Origin: Ruegeria discodermiae | GTDB taxonomy: Bacteria > Pseudomonadota > Alphaproteobacteria > Rhodobacterales > Rhodobacteraceae | NCBI RefSeq assembly: GCF_030758345.1 | Contig: NZ_JAVAMO010000001.1 | Location: forward strand, 62,001 to 126,000 | Direction of reading: 5' to 3' | Length of the DNA stretch: 64,000 bases | Shown here: positions 16,636 through 24,985 of the stretch, in pieces | Layout: each line of letters starts with the position of its first letter | How positions within the stretch are numbered: position 1 is the first letter of the stretch | The notes under the pieces: model-generated | Told to the model about the DNA's origin: nothing | The model's database searches: none | What the model saw: the letters and a program-made list of their open reading frames with translations, nothing else | Position numbers and translations under genes: made by a program

Positions 16636-18200
16636 TCAGGCGCATTCTGGCAGTGACCCTGTTCGCCGCAACACCGGCCCAGGCGCAGACCACGCCACAT
16701 ACCACACCCGAGACAGAGGCTTGGCAGGTCGATCTCTATGACCCCGGCGCGGAAGAGGCCCCGGCTGACCTGCTATTGCCAATGCCCTGCGGCGGGTCGA
16801 AGGCCTTTCAGAAAGTGGTGGTGCCGCTGGATGCCGCTGATCCGCTGGCGGACCGGCGGGTGCGGCTGGGGCAATCCTCTGACCGGGCCGGCTATTCCGA
16901 TTATCTGCGCACGGCGTTCCTGCGCGGCCCCTTCAGCGATGACCCGTCCAGCACGCATTACTACATCTCGCGCTATGAGCTGACACAGGGCCAGTTTCGC
17001 GCGCTGCAGGGCGATTGCGGCGAGCGGACGCGCGCCGACCGGATCGCGCGCGGCGGGTTCAGCTGGTTCGACGCGGTGACGCTGGCGCAGAACTATACCG
17101 CGTGGCTCTACCGGAACGCCCCTGACGCGTTGCCCCGAAGCGGCGATGCGCCCGGCTTTCTGCGCCTGCCGACCGAGGCCGAATGGGAATATGCCACGCG
17201 GGGTGGTGCCAAAGCGGACCCCAGCGCCTTTTCCCATCCGCGCTACTTCTCCGACGAGGATCCGCGCGAACATGCCTTCTATCAGGGCGGTGGCGCGCGC
17301 GGGCGGCTGGGGCCGGTGGGATTGCGACAACCAAACCCGCTGGGGCTTTACGATGTCTATGGTAATGCCGAGGAGCTGATGCTGGAGCCCTACCGGATGA
17401 ATGCCGCCGGTCGCGCCCATGGTCAGGTGGGCGGTGTTGTGACGCGCGGCGGCTCGGTGCTGTCCTCTGAGGGCGATCTTTATTCGGCGCAGCGGACCGA
17501 GTATCCGCCTCATGACACCCGCACCGGGCGTCCCTTGCGGGGCGAGACCTTTGGCCTGCGGCTGGTGATCGGCGCGCATGTCTCGACATCTCAGGCCCGG
17601 CTGGGCGAGATCGAGGACAGCTGGCGTGCGCTGGCTGCAGAGGGCGGGGATGCGCAGGGTGATCCCGACCGCACCCTGTCGGACCTGATCCGGGCGGAGC
17701 CGGATACGAGGCGTCAGCAGGAACTGGATGCACTGCAGCTTGAGCTGCGCCAGAACCGCGACCGGATTCAGACCGCTCTGGACCAGTCGGCACGCGCCGC
17801 GCTGCTCTCGGGAGCGGTGTTTGTCGAAGCTCTGCGCGACAGCGCCGCCCAGATCGATGCCAAGGCGGCGAGTATCCGGATGTTGGTCGAGCTGCAGCGC
17901 ACCGGCGGTGGCAGCGGCTTGATGGAACGGCAATTGCGCGGTCATGTGGACGAGATCGAGCAGATGCGGCGACAGCGTCAGTTCTATCTGCTGTCCTATC
18001 AGACCGCGCTGGACACATTGGCGACGGATTATGCGCCGGAAGAAACAGAGCGGCTGCGCATGGTGCTGAAGCAGGATCTGACACAGGCCGGACAGACCCG
18101 TCTGGCGGCTTCACTGGACAGATTCTCTCAAGATCTGGGCATCTACGCACAAACACCCGATATGAGCGGGCAGGCCCTGATGAACCTCGCGCTGCAATGA
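16632..18200 (+). CDS. Secreted SUMF1/FGE-fold protein with C-terminal coiled coil
   Basis: ATG 16632 overlaps the permease stop. It has a short Sec signal peptide (MIRRILAVTLFAATPAQAQT), then a formylglycine-generating-enzyme-like domain (about 60-320) with family landmarks: YELTQGQFRAL, FLRLPTEAEWEYATRGG, NPLGLYDVYGNAEELML, VTRGGSV, ETFGLRLV. The motif usually reading GNVWEW plus Cys is GNAEELML here, and no cysteine pair is seen, so it is probably not a formylglycine enzyme or copper oxygenase but a binding fold. The C-terminal 200 residues are heptad-rich helices. It is likely periplasmic and structural. It ends 197 bp before the last gene of the cluster. Confidence 0.85.
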   Translation: MIRRILAVTLFAATPAQAQTTPHTTPETEAWQVDLYDPGAEEAPADLLLPMPCGGSKAFQKVVVPLDAADPLADRRVRLGQSSDRAGYSDYLRTAFLRGPFSDDPSSTHYYISRYELTQGQFRALQGDCGERTRADRIARGGFSWFDAVTLAQNYTAWLYRNAPDALPRSGDAPGFLRLPTEAEWEYATRGGAKADPSAFSHPRYFSDEDPREHAFYQGGGARGRLGPVGLRQPNPLGLYDVYGNAEELMLEPYRMNAAGRAHGQVGGVVTRGGSVLSSEGDLYSAQRTEYPPHDTRTGRPLRGETFGLRLVIGAHVSTSQARLGEIEDSWRALAAEGGDAQGDPDRTLSDLIRAEPDTRRQQELDALQLELRQNRDRIQTALDQSARAALLSGAVFVEALRDSAAQIDAKAASIRMLVELQRTGGGSGLMERQLRGHVDEIEQMRRQRQFYLLSYQTALDTLATDYAPEETERLRMVLKQDLTQAGQTRLAASLDRFSQDLGIYAQTPDMSGQALMNLALQ

Positions 18201-18397
18201 AACAATCCGCCCTGTCTGTCACGATCCGTAACCGAAGTTCACTTTTAGGGGCATATGAGCAGCGAAAAGGCGCTGAAACTTGACAAGTGAGTGCTGGTTT
18301 GGTGGGCTGTCGGGGTCTGTTCATTTAGTCTCGACAAGAAATCTGTCGATCCGGGTTCTGTTTGTTATGGACCCGCAGCTTCAACGAGGTTGTTGAA
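18201..18397. promoter_or_regulatory. Intergenic region with candidate promoter and palindrome before the PG-binding gene
   Basis: This is the only gap over 100 bp inside the Srf-like cluster, so the last gene may have its own promoter. A perfect TTGACA lies at 18280-18285, but no good -10 follows at 17 nt. An inverted repeat TCGACA-N7-TGTCGA lies at 18331-18349, 50 bp before the start, and could be an operator. Confidence 0.3.
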
Positions 18398-19693
18398 ATG
18401 TATACCAAACATATCTGCATGGCGGTGCTGGCCTCCAGTGTCGCACTGATTCCCGCAAAAGAGGCCCCCGCGGACGAGGCGGCGGCCCTGATCGGTGGTG
18501 CGCTTCTGGGGGGCATCATCGTCAACGAGGTTCACAAGAATAAGCAGCGCCAAAGGGCAGCCACCCAGCGCCAGCGCTCCAGCGCGCCCCGGTATTCGGG
18601 CATCTCTTCTGCGCAGCGTCAGCAAAACCGCGATGTGCAAGCCGCCCTGAACTATTTCGGCTATAATGTCGGGGCCGTTGATGGCTCGCTTGGTCGTAAC
18701 AGCCGCGCCGGTATTTCGCGCTATCAGGCCGATATGGGCTATCCGATTGACGGCTACCTCAATGATTACGAGCGCAGTTTCCTGCTGAACTCGCAACAGC
18801 GCGCGCTGGCAAGCTCGCATGTAGCGCCTTATAACCAGATCCTTGCGACGCAGGGACGTGGCGGGCTGCTGCGTACCTATCGCAACGAGCAACTGGGTAT
18901 TCAGACCCCGCAGGTACAGCCTGCAACGGTTCCGGCTCCTGTGGCACCCGCCCCAACGCCGGCCCCAACCCCTGCGCCCGCTCCGGCGCCGACACCGGTC
19001 AAGACCGAAGACGCGGCATTGCCGGACTTCACTTTTGGTCAGACCGCACGCTCGCCCAATGAGCATTGCAACGAGGTCAATGTGCTAACCGCGGCCAATG
19101 GCGGTCTGACGCAATCCGGTCAGGTGACCGATGCGGAATTTGCGCTGAACGAACAGTTCTGCGTGGCCCGGACTCAGGCGATGGCGCAAAGCTCGCGTCT
19201 TGAGGCGACCATTCCCAACATGACCAGCGCCCAGATTCAGGCGCAGTGTGATGGTCTGGCACAGGCGGTTGCGCCGCAGATCAAAGGTCTGGACAGCGAA
19301 CCGCCCGCGCGGGTGATCGCCAAGACCAAGACCTTCCTGGAAAGCTCGGGCCGCTCGATGGATCAGCTGCAATCAGCGGGTGAGGTCTGCCTTGGCATCG
19401 GCTATCGCACGGATGAGCCCAAGCTGGCGCTGGCCTCTGCCGTGTTGCTGACTGCAACGGGCGAGCTTGGCTATGGTGAGCTGGTCAGCCACCAGTTGCG
19501 CGAAGGCTTCGGCGTTGCCAAACCCACCGGCCCGCAAGCGGCTGAATGGATGAAGCTGGCGGTGAGCGCGGCGCAGAACGGCAATGCGGTTCTGGGGCAG
19601 AATCCGGATCGGCTGGCGATTCTGAGTGCTGCGAGCAATGGCGCGGGAACTGGAACGGCAGCATTGCCGATCTTCCCGACCACCGAAAACTGA
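18398..19693 (+). CDS. Peptidoglycan-binding-domain protein, last gene of the Srf-like cluster
   Basis: ATG 18398 is preferred: it opens MYTKHICMAVLASSVALIPA, a signal-like hydrophobic stretch, with AACGAGG upstream. The 431 residues include a glycine-rich hydrophobic patch (LIGGALLGGIIV), a basic Gln/Arg-rich region, and a PG_binding_1-type module (about 65-115; VQAALNYFGYNVGAVDG and GRNSRAGISRYQADMGYP). An Ala/Pro-repeat linker (APAPTPAPTPAP type) and a C-terminal domain of about 200 residues follow, unnamed by me. It is probably periplasmic and bound to the wall, giving the assembly a cell-wall anchor. A strong terminator follows at 19722, closing the cluster. Confidence 0.8.
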   Translation: MYTKHICMAVLASSVALIPAKEAPADEAAALIGGALLGGIIVNEVHKNKQRQRAATQRQRSSAPRYSGISSAQRQQNRDVQAALNYFGYNVGAVDGSLGRNSRAGISRYQADMGYPIDGYLNDYERSFLLNSQQRALASSHVAPYNQILATQGRGGLLRTYRNEQLGIQTPQVQPATVPAPVAPAPTPAPTPAPAPAPTPVKTEDAALPDFTFGQTARSPNEHCNEVNVLTAANGGLTQSGQVTDAEFALNEQFCVARTQAMAQSSRLEATIPNMTSAQIQAQCDGLAQAVAPQIKGLDSEPPARVIAKTKTFLESSGRSMDQLQSAGEVCLGIGYRTDEPKLALASAVLLTATGELGYGELVSHQLREGFGVAKPTGPQAAEWMKLAVSAAQNGNAVLGQNPDRLAILSAASNGAGTGTAALPIFPTTEN

Positions 19694-19721
19694 TCGCCGC
19701 AAGGCAACTAGACAAAAAGAA

Positions 19722-19758
19722 AACGCCCGTCCGTTCTACGCGGATGGGCGTTCCTTTT
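19722..19758 (+). terminator. Strong intrinsic terminator ending the Srf-like cluster
   Basis: A stem of about 12 bp (AACGCCCGTCCG pairing with CGGATGGGCGTT, one G-T wobble) with a 7-nt loop is followed by CCTTTTGT. It lies 29 nt after the PG-binding gene stop. Confidence 0.85.
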
Positions 19759-19894
19759 GTCCCTCGGTCAGACCTTGCGATCCGGATATCAAACCCGGCC
19801 TGTCCTATTTATGACCCCTTAGTTCGGCTATTCAGCGCGCCCGGTCAATCCGCGACGGCGGTCAGGCTTTTGGGTGTGGCGGGAAAGCCTCAGA

Positions 19895-20596
19895 TCAGTT
19901 CGCGTTGGCCAGTTGCGCTGTCAGCTGTTCGGCGATGCGGGCCTTGATGGGCGGCAACTCACCAAGAACCGGCAGCAGCAGGCCCTGAAACCCGACCGCC
20001 TCCAGCGCTTGTGGCACGTCTTCATTTGCGTGGCCGCCCTGACAAGCGAAGAAGGGCAGGCAGATTGACTGCGCATCCACCCCGCGTGCGGCGTCTTCGA
20101 TCGAGGGCGGCTCTTCGACAAAACCGGTGCGAATCTCAGGCCCGCCGATCCGGCTCTGCAACGCCTCGGCAAAGGCGGTGGCAACGGCAGCGGGATTGCG
20201 GCTGCGCCCGGAACCATGCGCGGCCAGTACGATCGTGGTGTCCTGCGCCGCCCATCCGCGGTTCGCCATGGCCTCTGTCAGGGCTTGGGCGGCGAGGCCG
20301 GGCAGTTCGGGGTCAACGCCCAGCGGGTCGAGAATACTCAACTGCTGCGAGCCCAGCCTGCGGGGCAAAACATCGGTCACGAACCACCCCCGCGCCATGA
20401 AGAGCGGATAGACCGGGGCATGATCCGGTAACGTTTGCAGGGCTGCGTCCAACTCTCCGGGCGCGGCCAGCGTGGCGCTCGCCAACGACAGGCCCGGCGC
20501 GTGGCTTTCCACATCGCGCGCGAAAGCGGCCAGCGCTGCCGAGGCCGGTTCTGGGTCGGAGGGTTGTCCGTGGGCGACGATCAGGGCATCGGGCAT
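19895..20596 (-). CDS. CbiX/SirB-like chelatase-family protein
   Basis: The start at 20596 (MPDALIVAHGQPSDPE) is preceded by AGGATA; the frame is open further upstream without a better site. The 233 residues show two halves of a class II chelatase fold: ALIVAHG near the N-terminus and IVLAAHGSGRSRNP in the middle, the latter matching the CbiX signature. Members insert cobalt or iron into sirohydrochlorin, but many short proteobacterial homologues are uncharacterised and no cobalamin or siroheme genes are adjacent. It is the last gene of a minus-strand run, 67 nt after the AEC transporter. The family call is good; the substrate is uncertain. Confidence 0.75.
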   Translation of the reverse strand: MPDALIVAHGQPSDPEPASAALAAFARDVESHAPGLSLASATLAAPGELDAALQTLPDHAPVYPLFMARGWFVTDVLPRRLGSQQLSILDPLGVDPELPGLAAQALTEAMANRGWAAQDTTIVLAAHGSGRSRNPAAVATAFAEALQSRIGGPEIRTGFVEEPPSIEDAARGVDAQSICLPFFACQGGHANEDVPQALEAVGFQGLLLPVLGELPPIKARIAEQLTAQLANAN

Positions 20597-20663
20597 GGCG
20601 TATCCTATTGCGGCTAAGACCATAAATGTCGCGGCAACGGGCGAAGTCAATCCAACCCGCAGG

Positions 20664-21596
20664 TCAGCCCAGTAATGTCAGCCACATCCAGATGCTGAGC
20701 ACCGACGCCCCGGTTGCCAGCAACACCGACGAGGCCGCCACCCGTTTGGCGCGCCCATAGAGATCGGCGAAGATATAGGCGTTGATGCCCGGCGCCATGG
20801 CCGCGGTCAGCACGCCAGAGCGGAACAGGTCCTGCGGCAAAGACAGGGCGGTGCCGAAACTCCAGACGAGAGCCGGATGCAATAGCAGCGAGATGGCGCA
20901 GACAAGGGCGATGGTGCGCATGTCGCCTTCGGGCCGGTATTGGACCAGCACGCCGCCCATCGCAAACAGCGCCACCGGAAGGGCGGCGCGGATGATCAGT
21001 TGCAGCGCGTCCTCGGCCACATCGGGCATGCTGATCCCGGTGAAGTTGAACGCAAAGCCAAGCCCAATGGCGATGATCAGCGCGTTGCGGAACATCGCGC
21101 GCAGAACCGCCGTCACGGTTTTTCGCCCGCCATTGCCGCGATTTCGGATGACCTCCATCACCGTGATACCGAGCCCATAGCAGAAAGGCGCATGGATCGA
21201 GACGATGGCATAGTTGCCCGCCAGACCTTCGGGTCCATAGGCGCGCTCGGTGATCGGGATACCCAGCATCAGCGAGTTCGAGAAGAGGCAGCAGAACCCG
21301 ATGGCGACGCAATCCTCCCATGGTCTTTGAAAGAGAATACGGGCCCCCAGAAAGCCGGCTGTGAAACACAACGCGGCCGCCATGTAGAAGCTGACCATCA
21401 GATTGGGGTTGAAACTGCTTTGCAGATCCAGCGTGGCGATAGCGTGAAACAGCAGGCAGGGGATTGCAAATCCGGTTGCAAAGCGCATCAGCGCATCGTT
21501 ATGGGCTTGCTTGATATAGCCCACGCCGGTGGCGACATATCCCGCGCCGATAACCAGAAAAACCGGCAGGATAACGGTGCCCAATGTGTTCAGCAT
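20664..21596 (-). CDS. AEC (auxin efflux carrier) family transporter
   Basis: This is a 310-residue integral membrane protein with about ten TM helices arranged in two halves, as in the AEC family (PIN-like/BASS-type fold). The start reads MLNTLGTVILPVFLVIGAGYV, and the helix pair around FSNSLMLGIPITERAYG is typical. Bacterial members are linked to export of malonate, malate or other small organic acids; the substrate cannot be predicted here. It begins 27 nt after the MBL hydrolase gene and so may share its transcript. Confidence 0.88.
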   Translation of the reverse strand: MLNTLGTVILPVFLVIGAGYVATGVGYIKQAHNDALMRFATGFAIPCLLFHAIATLDLQSSFNPNLMVSFYMAAALCFTAGFLGARILFQRPWEDCVAIGFCCLFSNSLMLGIPITERAYGPEGLAGNYAIVSIHAPFCYGLGITVMEVIRNRGNGGRKTVTAVLRAMFRNALIIAIGLGFAFNFTGISMPDVAEDALQLIIRAALPVALFAMGGVLVQYRPEGDMRTIALVCAISLLLHPALVWSFGTALSLPQDLFRSGVLTAAMAPGINAYIFADLYGRAKRVAASSVLLATGASVLSIWMWLTLLG

Positions 21597-21623
21597 GACG
21601 GGTCTGCCGACATGCAGGCCATG

Positions 21624-22424
21624 TCAGAGCGCCATTTCGATCACCATCCCGTCATAGGCGGGGGTGATATGATCAGGGGTTTCAGCATCGACGGTGTCAT
21701 AGTCCAGGTCGATATGCATGTTGGTCAGGATGGCGCGTTTGGGCTCAGCCCGCGCGATCCATTCCAGCGAGCGTTCCAGATGGGCATGGGTCGGGTGCGG
21801 GTTACGGCGCAGGGCGTCCAGCACCCAGATATCCAGATCACGCACCGCGTCCCAGGCCTCCTCCGTCATCTCCGAGACATCGGGCAGGTAGGCGAGCCCA
21901 TTGATGCGGAACCCCAGCGCGTCGATACTGCCATGGCCAACCTGAAAGGGCTGGAAAGGGATCGGGCCGCCGGGGCCGTTAATCTCGAACGCGCCATCGA
22001 TGGTCTTGAGGTCAAGGATCGGCGGATAGGGGGAGCCTTCGGGCTGCACGAACGCATAGCCAAAGCGGCCGAGCAGGGCGTTCTGTGTATCGCCATCCGC
22101 CCAGACTGGCACCCGCACGCGCATGTTGAACACGATCATGCGCAGATCGTCGATCCCGTGCACATGATCGGCATGGGAATGGGTATAGACCACCGCGTCC
22201 AGTCGACCGGTGCCGCTGGTCAGCAATTGGTTACGCATATCCGGGGCAGTGTCGATCAGGACGGTCGTGGTGCCCTCGGCCCCGACACGCTCCACCAGCA
22301 TCGAACAGCGTTGCCGCCTGTTGCGCGGGTTTTCCGGGTCGCAATCCCCCCAGAGGCCGCCCAGCCGCGGCACACCTCCCGACGAACCGCAGCCGAGGAT
22401 CGTGAAACGCAGCGTGTCACTCAT
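21624..22424 (-). CDS. MBL-fold phosphodiesterase, PhnP-like
   Basis: The 266 residues carry the metallo-beta-lactamase motif THSHADHVHGIDDLR and an N-terminal GCGSSGGVPR typical of PhnP-like and tRNase Z-like hydrolases, plus a CDPENPRNRR segment that in PhnP relatives can contribute a metal-binding cysteine. PhnP cleaves cyclic phosphoribosyl esters, but no phn genes are nearby, so the substrate is unknown. It overlaps tatD by 4 nt (ATGA), an arrangement often seen in Rhodobacteraceae downstream of holB-tatD. Cytosolic. Confidence 0.85.
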   Translation of the reverse strand: MSDTLRFTILGCGSSGGVPRLGGLWGDCDPENPRNRRQRCSMLVERVGAEGTTTVLIDTAPDMRNQLLTSGTGRLDAVVYTHSHADHVHGIDDLRMIVFNMRVRVPVWADGDTQNALLGRFGYAFVQPEGSPYPPILDLKTIDGAFEINGPGGPIPFQPFQVGHGSIDALGFRINGLAYLPDVSEMTEEAWDAVRDLDIWVLDALRRNPHPTHAHLERSLEWIARAEPKRAILTNMHIDLDYDTVDAETPDHITPAYDGMVIEMAL

Positions 22425-23233
22425 GCAGCGGCCTTGAATTGCGCGGCTTTGGAGAACAAGCGGTCGAAATTTTGCTGCGTCTGCGCGGCGAACGTGGCAT
22501 AGTCCAGCCCGAACAGTTCAGCCCCGACCCGGGCGGTATGGGCCGTAAAGGCGGGCTCATTGCGTTTGCCGCGATGGGGCGGCGGGGCAAGATAGGGCGC
22601 GTCGGTTTCGACAAGGATACGCTCGACCGGGGCGGCGGCGAAAATGTCGCGCAACTCCTGACTTTTGGGAAAGGCGGCGATGCCCGACATCGACAGATAG
22701 AAGCCCAGATCCAGCGCTGCGCGTGCCAGTTCTGCAGTAGAGGAAAAGCAATGCATCACGCAGGTATAGGGCGCGTTACGATCTTCTTCGGCCAGAATGC
22801 GGGCCATATCGTCATCGGCGGCGCGGGCATGGATGATCAGCGGCAGGCCGGTGCGCTGCGCGGCCTCGATATGGAGGCGCAGCGACTGTTTCTGAAGCTC
22901 TGCCGAGTCTGAGGTATAGTGATAATCCAGCCCGGTCTCGCCAATGCCCACGAATTTCGGATGCCCCGAGAGCGCAACCAGTTGGTCAACCGTGACCATC
23001 GGTTCCTCGGCGACGCTCATCGGATGGGTGCCTGCGGCGTAGAAAACCGGCGCATGGGCCTCGGCAATGGCGCGCGCATTGGGCTCGTTGCGCAGCTTGG
23101 TGCAGATCGTCACCATACGCGTCACGCCCGCCTCGGCGGCGCGGGCGACAAATTCGGGCAGCTTGCCCTCGAAATCGGGAAAATCGAGGTGGCAATGGCT
23201 GTCGGTAATCTGAGGGATTGTGCTGTCGTTCAT
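22421..23233 (-). CDS. tatD: TatD family metal-dependent deoxyribonuclease
   Basis: The 270-residue TIM-barrel metallohydrolase has metal-ligand motifs DSHCHLDF near the N-terminus, GIGETGLDYHY in the middle, LPLIIHARAADDDM, and LVETDAPYLAPPPHRGKRN near the C-terminus. TatD proteins are 3'-5' DNases, proposed in DNA repair and fragmentation. It overlaps holB by 4 nt upstream and the PhnP-like gene by 4 nt downstream, a standard tmk-holB-tatD chain. Nothing unusual is seen. Confidence 0.93.
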   Translation of the reverse strand: MNDSTIPQITDSHCHLDFPDFEGKLPEFVARAAEAGVTRMVTICTKLRNEPNARAIAEAHAPVFYAAGTHPMSVAEEPMVTVDQLVALSGHPKFVGIGETGLDYHYTSDSAELQKQSLRLHIEAAQRTGLPLIIHARAADDDMARILAEEDRNAPYTCVMHCFSSTAELARAALDLGFYLSMSGIAAFPKSQELRDIFAAAPVERILVETDAPYLAPPPHRGKRNEPAFTAHTARVGAELFGLDYATFAAQTQQNFDRLFSKAAQFKAAA

Positions 23234-24351
23234 CCGGTCTGGCCAACGGTTTCCTGCATCTTGAAAACCGTATCTAGGACAAGCGCGGCGGGGTCAAGGT
23301 TGACCGCCTGACCATGTCGTGCGCGGGCGGAAACCGTTGCCGCCGTTTGGGCCCAGGCGCGCCCAGCGTGCGGCGAGGCGGCAAGCCGGGCCAGCACCTG
23401 TGCCTCGCCAGTGGCGGCCTCGGGCGCGGGCGGCTGACCGCTGGCGCCGGTGCGGGCCAGACGGTTGAGCGCGATATCGATCAGGTTCAGCAGCAGCTCG
23501 AACCGCTCTGCCGCGCCGCGCTGCGCGCTGGCCTCGGCCAGTGCAAGGGCGCGCTGACGGTCGAGACGGGGCAGGGTGCCCAGAATGGCGATCAACTCCT
23601 CGTAAATGCGCAGCCCATCGAGATTGATCAGTCTCAGCGCCGCACCGACCGAGCCTGCCGCCAGCGCTGCAAGGTGGCCGGCGTCAGAGGGCGCGTCGGC
23701 CCCGGCCTGCGTCAATGCGGCCTGCATGTCTTCGGGCGAAAGCGGGTGCAGCCGCAGGGTCCGGCAACGCGAACGGATCGTCGGCAACAGCCGCGAGGGC
23801 TGGTGCGAGATAAGCAGCAATGTGGTGCGCGCGGGGGGTTCCTCAAGCATTTTCAGCAGCGCATTGGCGGCGCTGGTGTTCATCTCGTCAGCGCTGTCGA
23901 CCAACACCACGCGATGCCCGCCATCGGCCGAGGAAAGGCCAAAGAACTTGCCCAGCCTGCGGATGTCATCCACCACGATCTCGCCCCGCAGGCGTTTGTT
24001 GTCATTGACCGACCGGTTCACCGAGGCCAGACCAGGTTCCGCCCCGGCCAGAATGCGCCGCGCTACCGGGTGTTCGGGATCAACGGCCAGCGAGGTGGGC
24101 GGGAGCGGTGCGCCGAACAGCCCGTCCTCTTCGGCGGGCGGCGTGGCCAAAAGGAACCGCGCGATCTGCCAGGCGAGCGTGGCCTTGCCGACGCCATTTG
24201 GTCCGGTCATCAGCCAGGCGTGGTGCAGGCGGGCTGAGTTGAACGCCTCCAGAAACGCCTGCTCGGCCTGCGCATGACCAAAAAGCACCTGCGTCTCGCG
24301 CGGATGTGGCGCGCCGGGGGCCTGATCAGGGGAGGGGAGATCGTCGCTCAT
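23230..24351 (-). CDS. holB: DNA polymerase III subunit delta'
   Basis: The 373-residue clamp-loader subunit carries GPNGVGKATLAWQIARFLL, a P-loop-like motif with Ala in place of Ser/Thr, usual for delta', which does not hydrolyse ATP. The segment EEPPARTTLLLISHQPSRLLPTIRSRC includes the SRC motif of AAA+ clamp loaders. The zinc-binding cysteines seen in E. coli delta' are not evident, as in many alphaproteobacteria. It starts 10 nt after tmk and overlaps tatD by 4 nt. Role: opening and loading of the beta clamp at the replisome. Confidence 0.92.
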   Translation of the reverse strand: MSDDLPSPDQAPGAPHPRETQVLFGHAQAEQAFLEAFNSARLHHAWLMTGPNGVGKATLAWQIARFLLATPPAEEDGLFGAPLPPTSLAVDPEHPVARRILAGAEPGLASVNRSVNDNKRLRGEIVVDDIRRLGKFFGLSSADGGHRVVLVDSADEMNTSAANALLKMLEEPPARTTLLLISHQPSRLLPTIRSRCRTLRLHPLSPEDMQAALTQAGADAPSDAGHLAALAAGSVGAALRLINLDGLRIYEELIAILGTLPRLDRQRALALAEASAQRGAAERFELLLNLIDIALNRLARTGASGQPPAPEAATGEAQVLARLAASPHAGRAWAQTAATVSARARHGQAVNLDPAALVLDTVFKMQETVGQTG

Positions 24352-24361
24352 GGGATGATCT

Positions 24362-24985
24362 TTACAGGGCTTTCAGCACGATGTCCGCCACATCCTGTGC
24401 CACCGCATCCAGATCGCGATTGCCATCGACCACCCGGAAGCGGTCGATATATTCCTGCGACAAATCGAGAAAGCCCTGCCGCATGCGTTTTTGCAGCTCG
24501 GGACCGAAATCCTCGAACCGCTCTTCGCTGCCCTGCCGCCCCTTGGCGCGGGCCAGTCCGGTTTCGGGGTCCATGTCGATCAGCAAGGTCAGGTCCGGTT
24601 CGCGCCCGATCATCAGGTCATGCAATTGATCCACCAGCGCCCGCAAATCGCCGCGCGAGAGGCCCTGATACATGCGGGTGCTGTCGGCAAAGCGGTCGCA
24701 GATCACGATCTGGCCCGCTTCCAGCGCGGGCAGGATGGTGCGTTCCATATGGTCGCGCCGCGCAGCGGTGAACAGCAGGATTTCGGTCTCGGCTGACCAT
24801 CGGTCGGGATCGCCTTCCAGCACCAGACGGCGGATTTCCTCGGCCCCGGCTGACCCGCCCGGTTCGCGCGTCAGCACCACCTCGCGGCCCTGCACCCGCA
24901 GCACATCGGCCAGCCGCCGCGCCTGCGTCGATTTTCCGGAACCGTCGATGCCTTCGAAGGTCAGGAACAGGCCCCGCGCCGTCAC
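24362..24985 (-). CDS. tmk: Thymidylate kinase
   Basis: The 207-residue protein has P-loop FEGIDGSGKSTQ near residue 10, the dTMP-binding TREPGGSAGAEEIR segment, and DRFADSTRMYQGLSRG. It phosphorylates dTMP to dTDP with ATP. It overlaps the upstream D,D-carboxypeptidase gene by 4 nt and lies 10 nt before holB. A typical essential housekeeping enzyme of normal length. Confidence 0.95.
   Translation of the reverse strand: MTARGLFLTFEGIDGSGKSTQARRLADVLRVQGREVVLTREPGGSAGAEEIRRLVLEGDPDRWSAETEILLFTAARRDHMERTILPALEAGQIVICDRFADSTRMYQGLSRGDLRALVDQLHDLMIGREPDLTLLIDMDPETGLARAKGRQGSEERFEDFGPELQKRMRQGFLDLSQEYIDRFRVVDGNRDLDAVAQDVADIVLKAL

Noticed and set aside
20940-22502. Long plus-strand frame opposite the AEC, MBL and tatD genes
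   Set aside because: Antisense shadow; composition (Asp/Gly/His/Gln-rich) and lack of motifs against clear genes on the minus strand.
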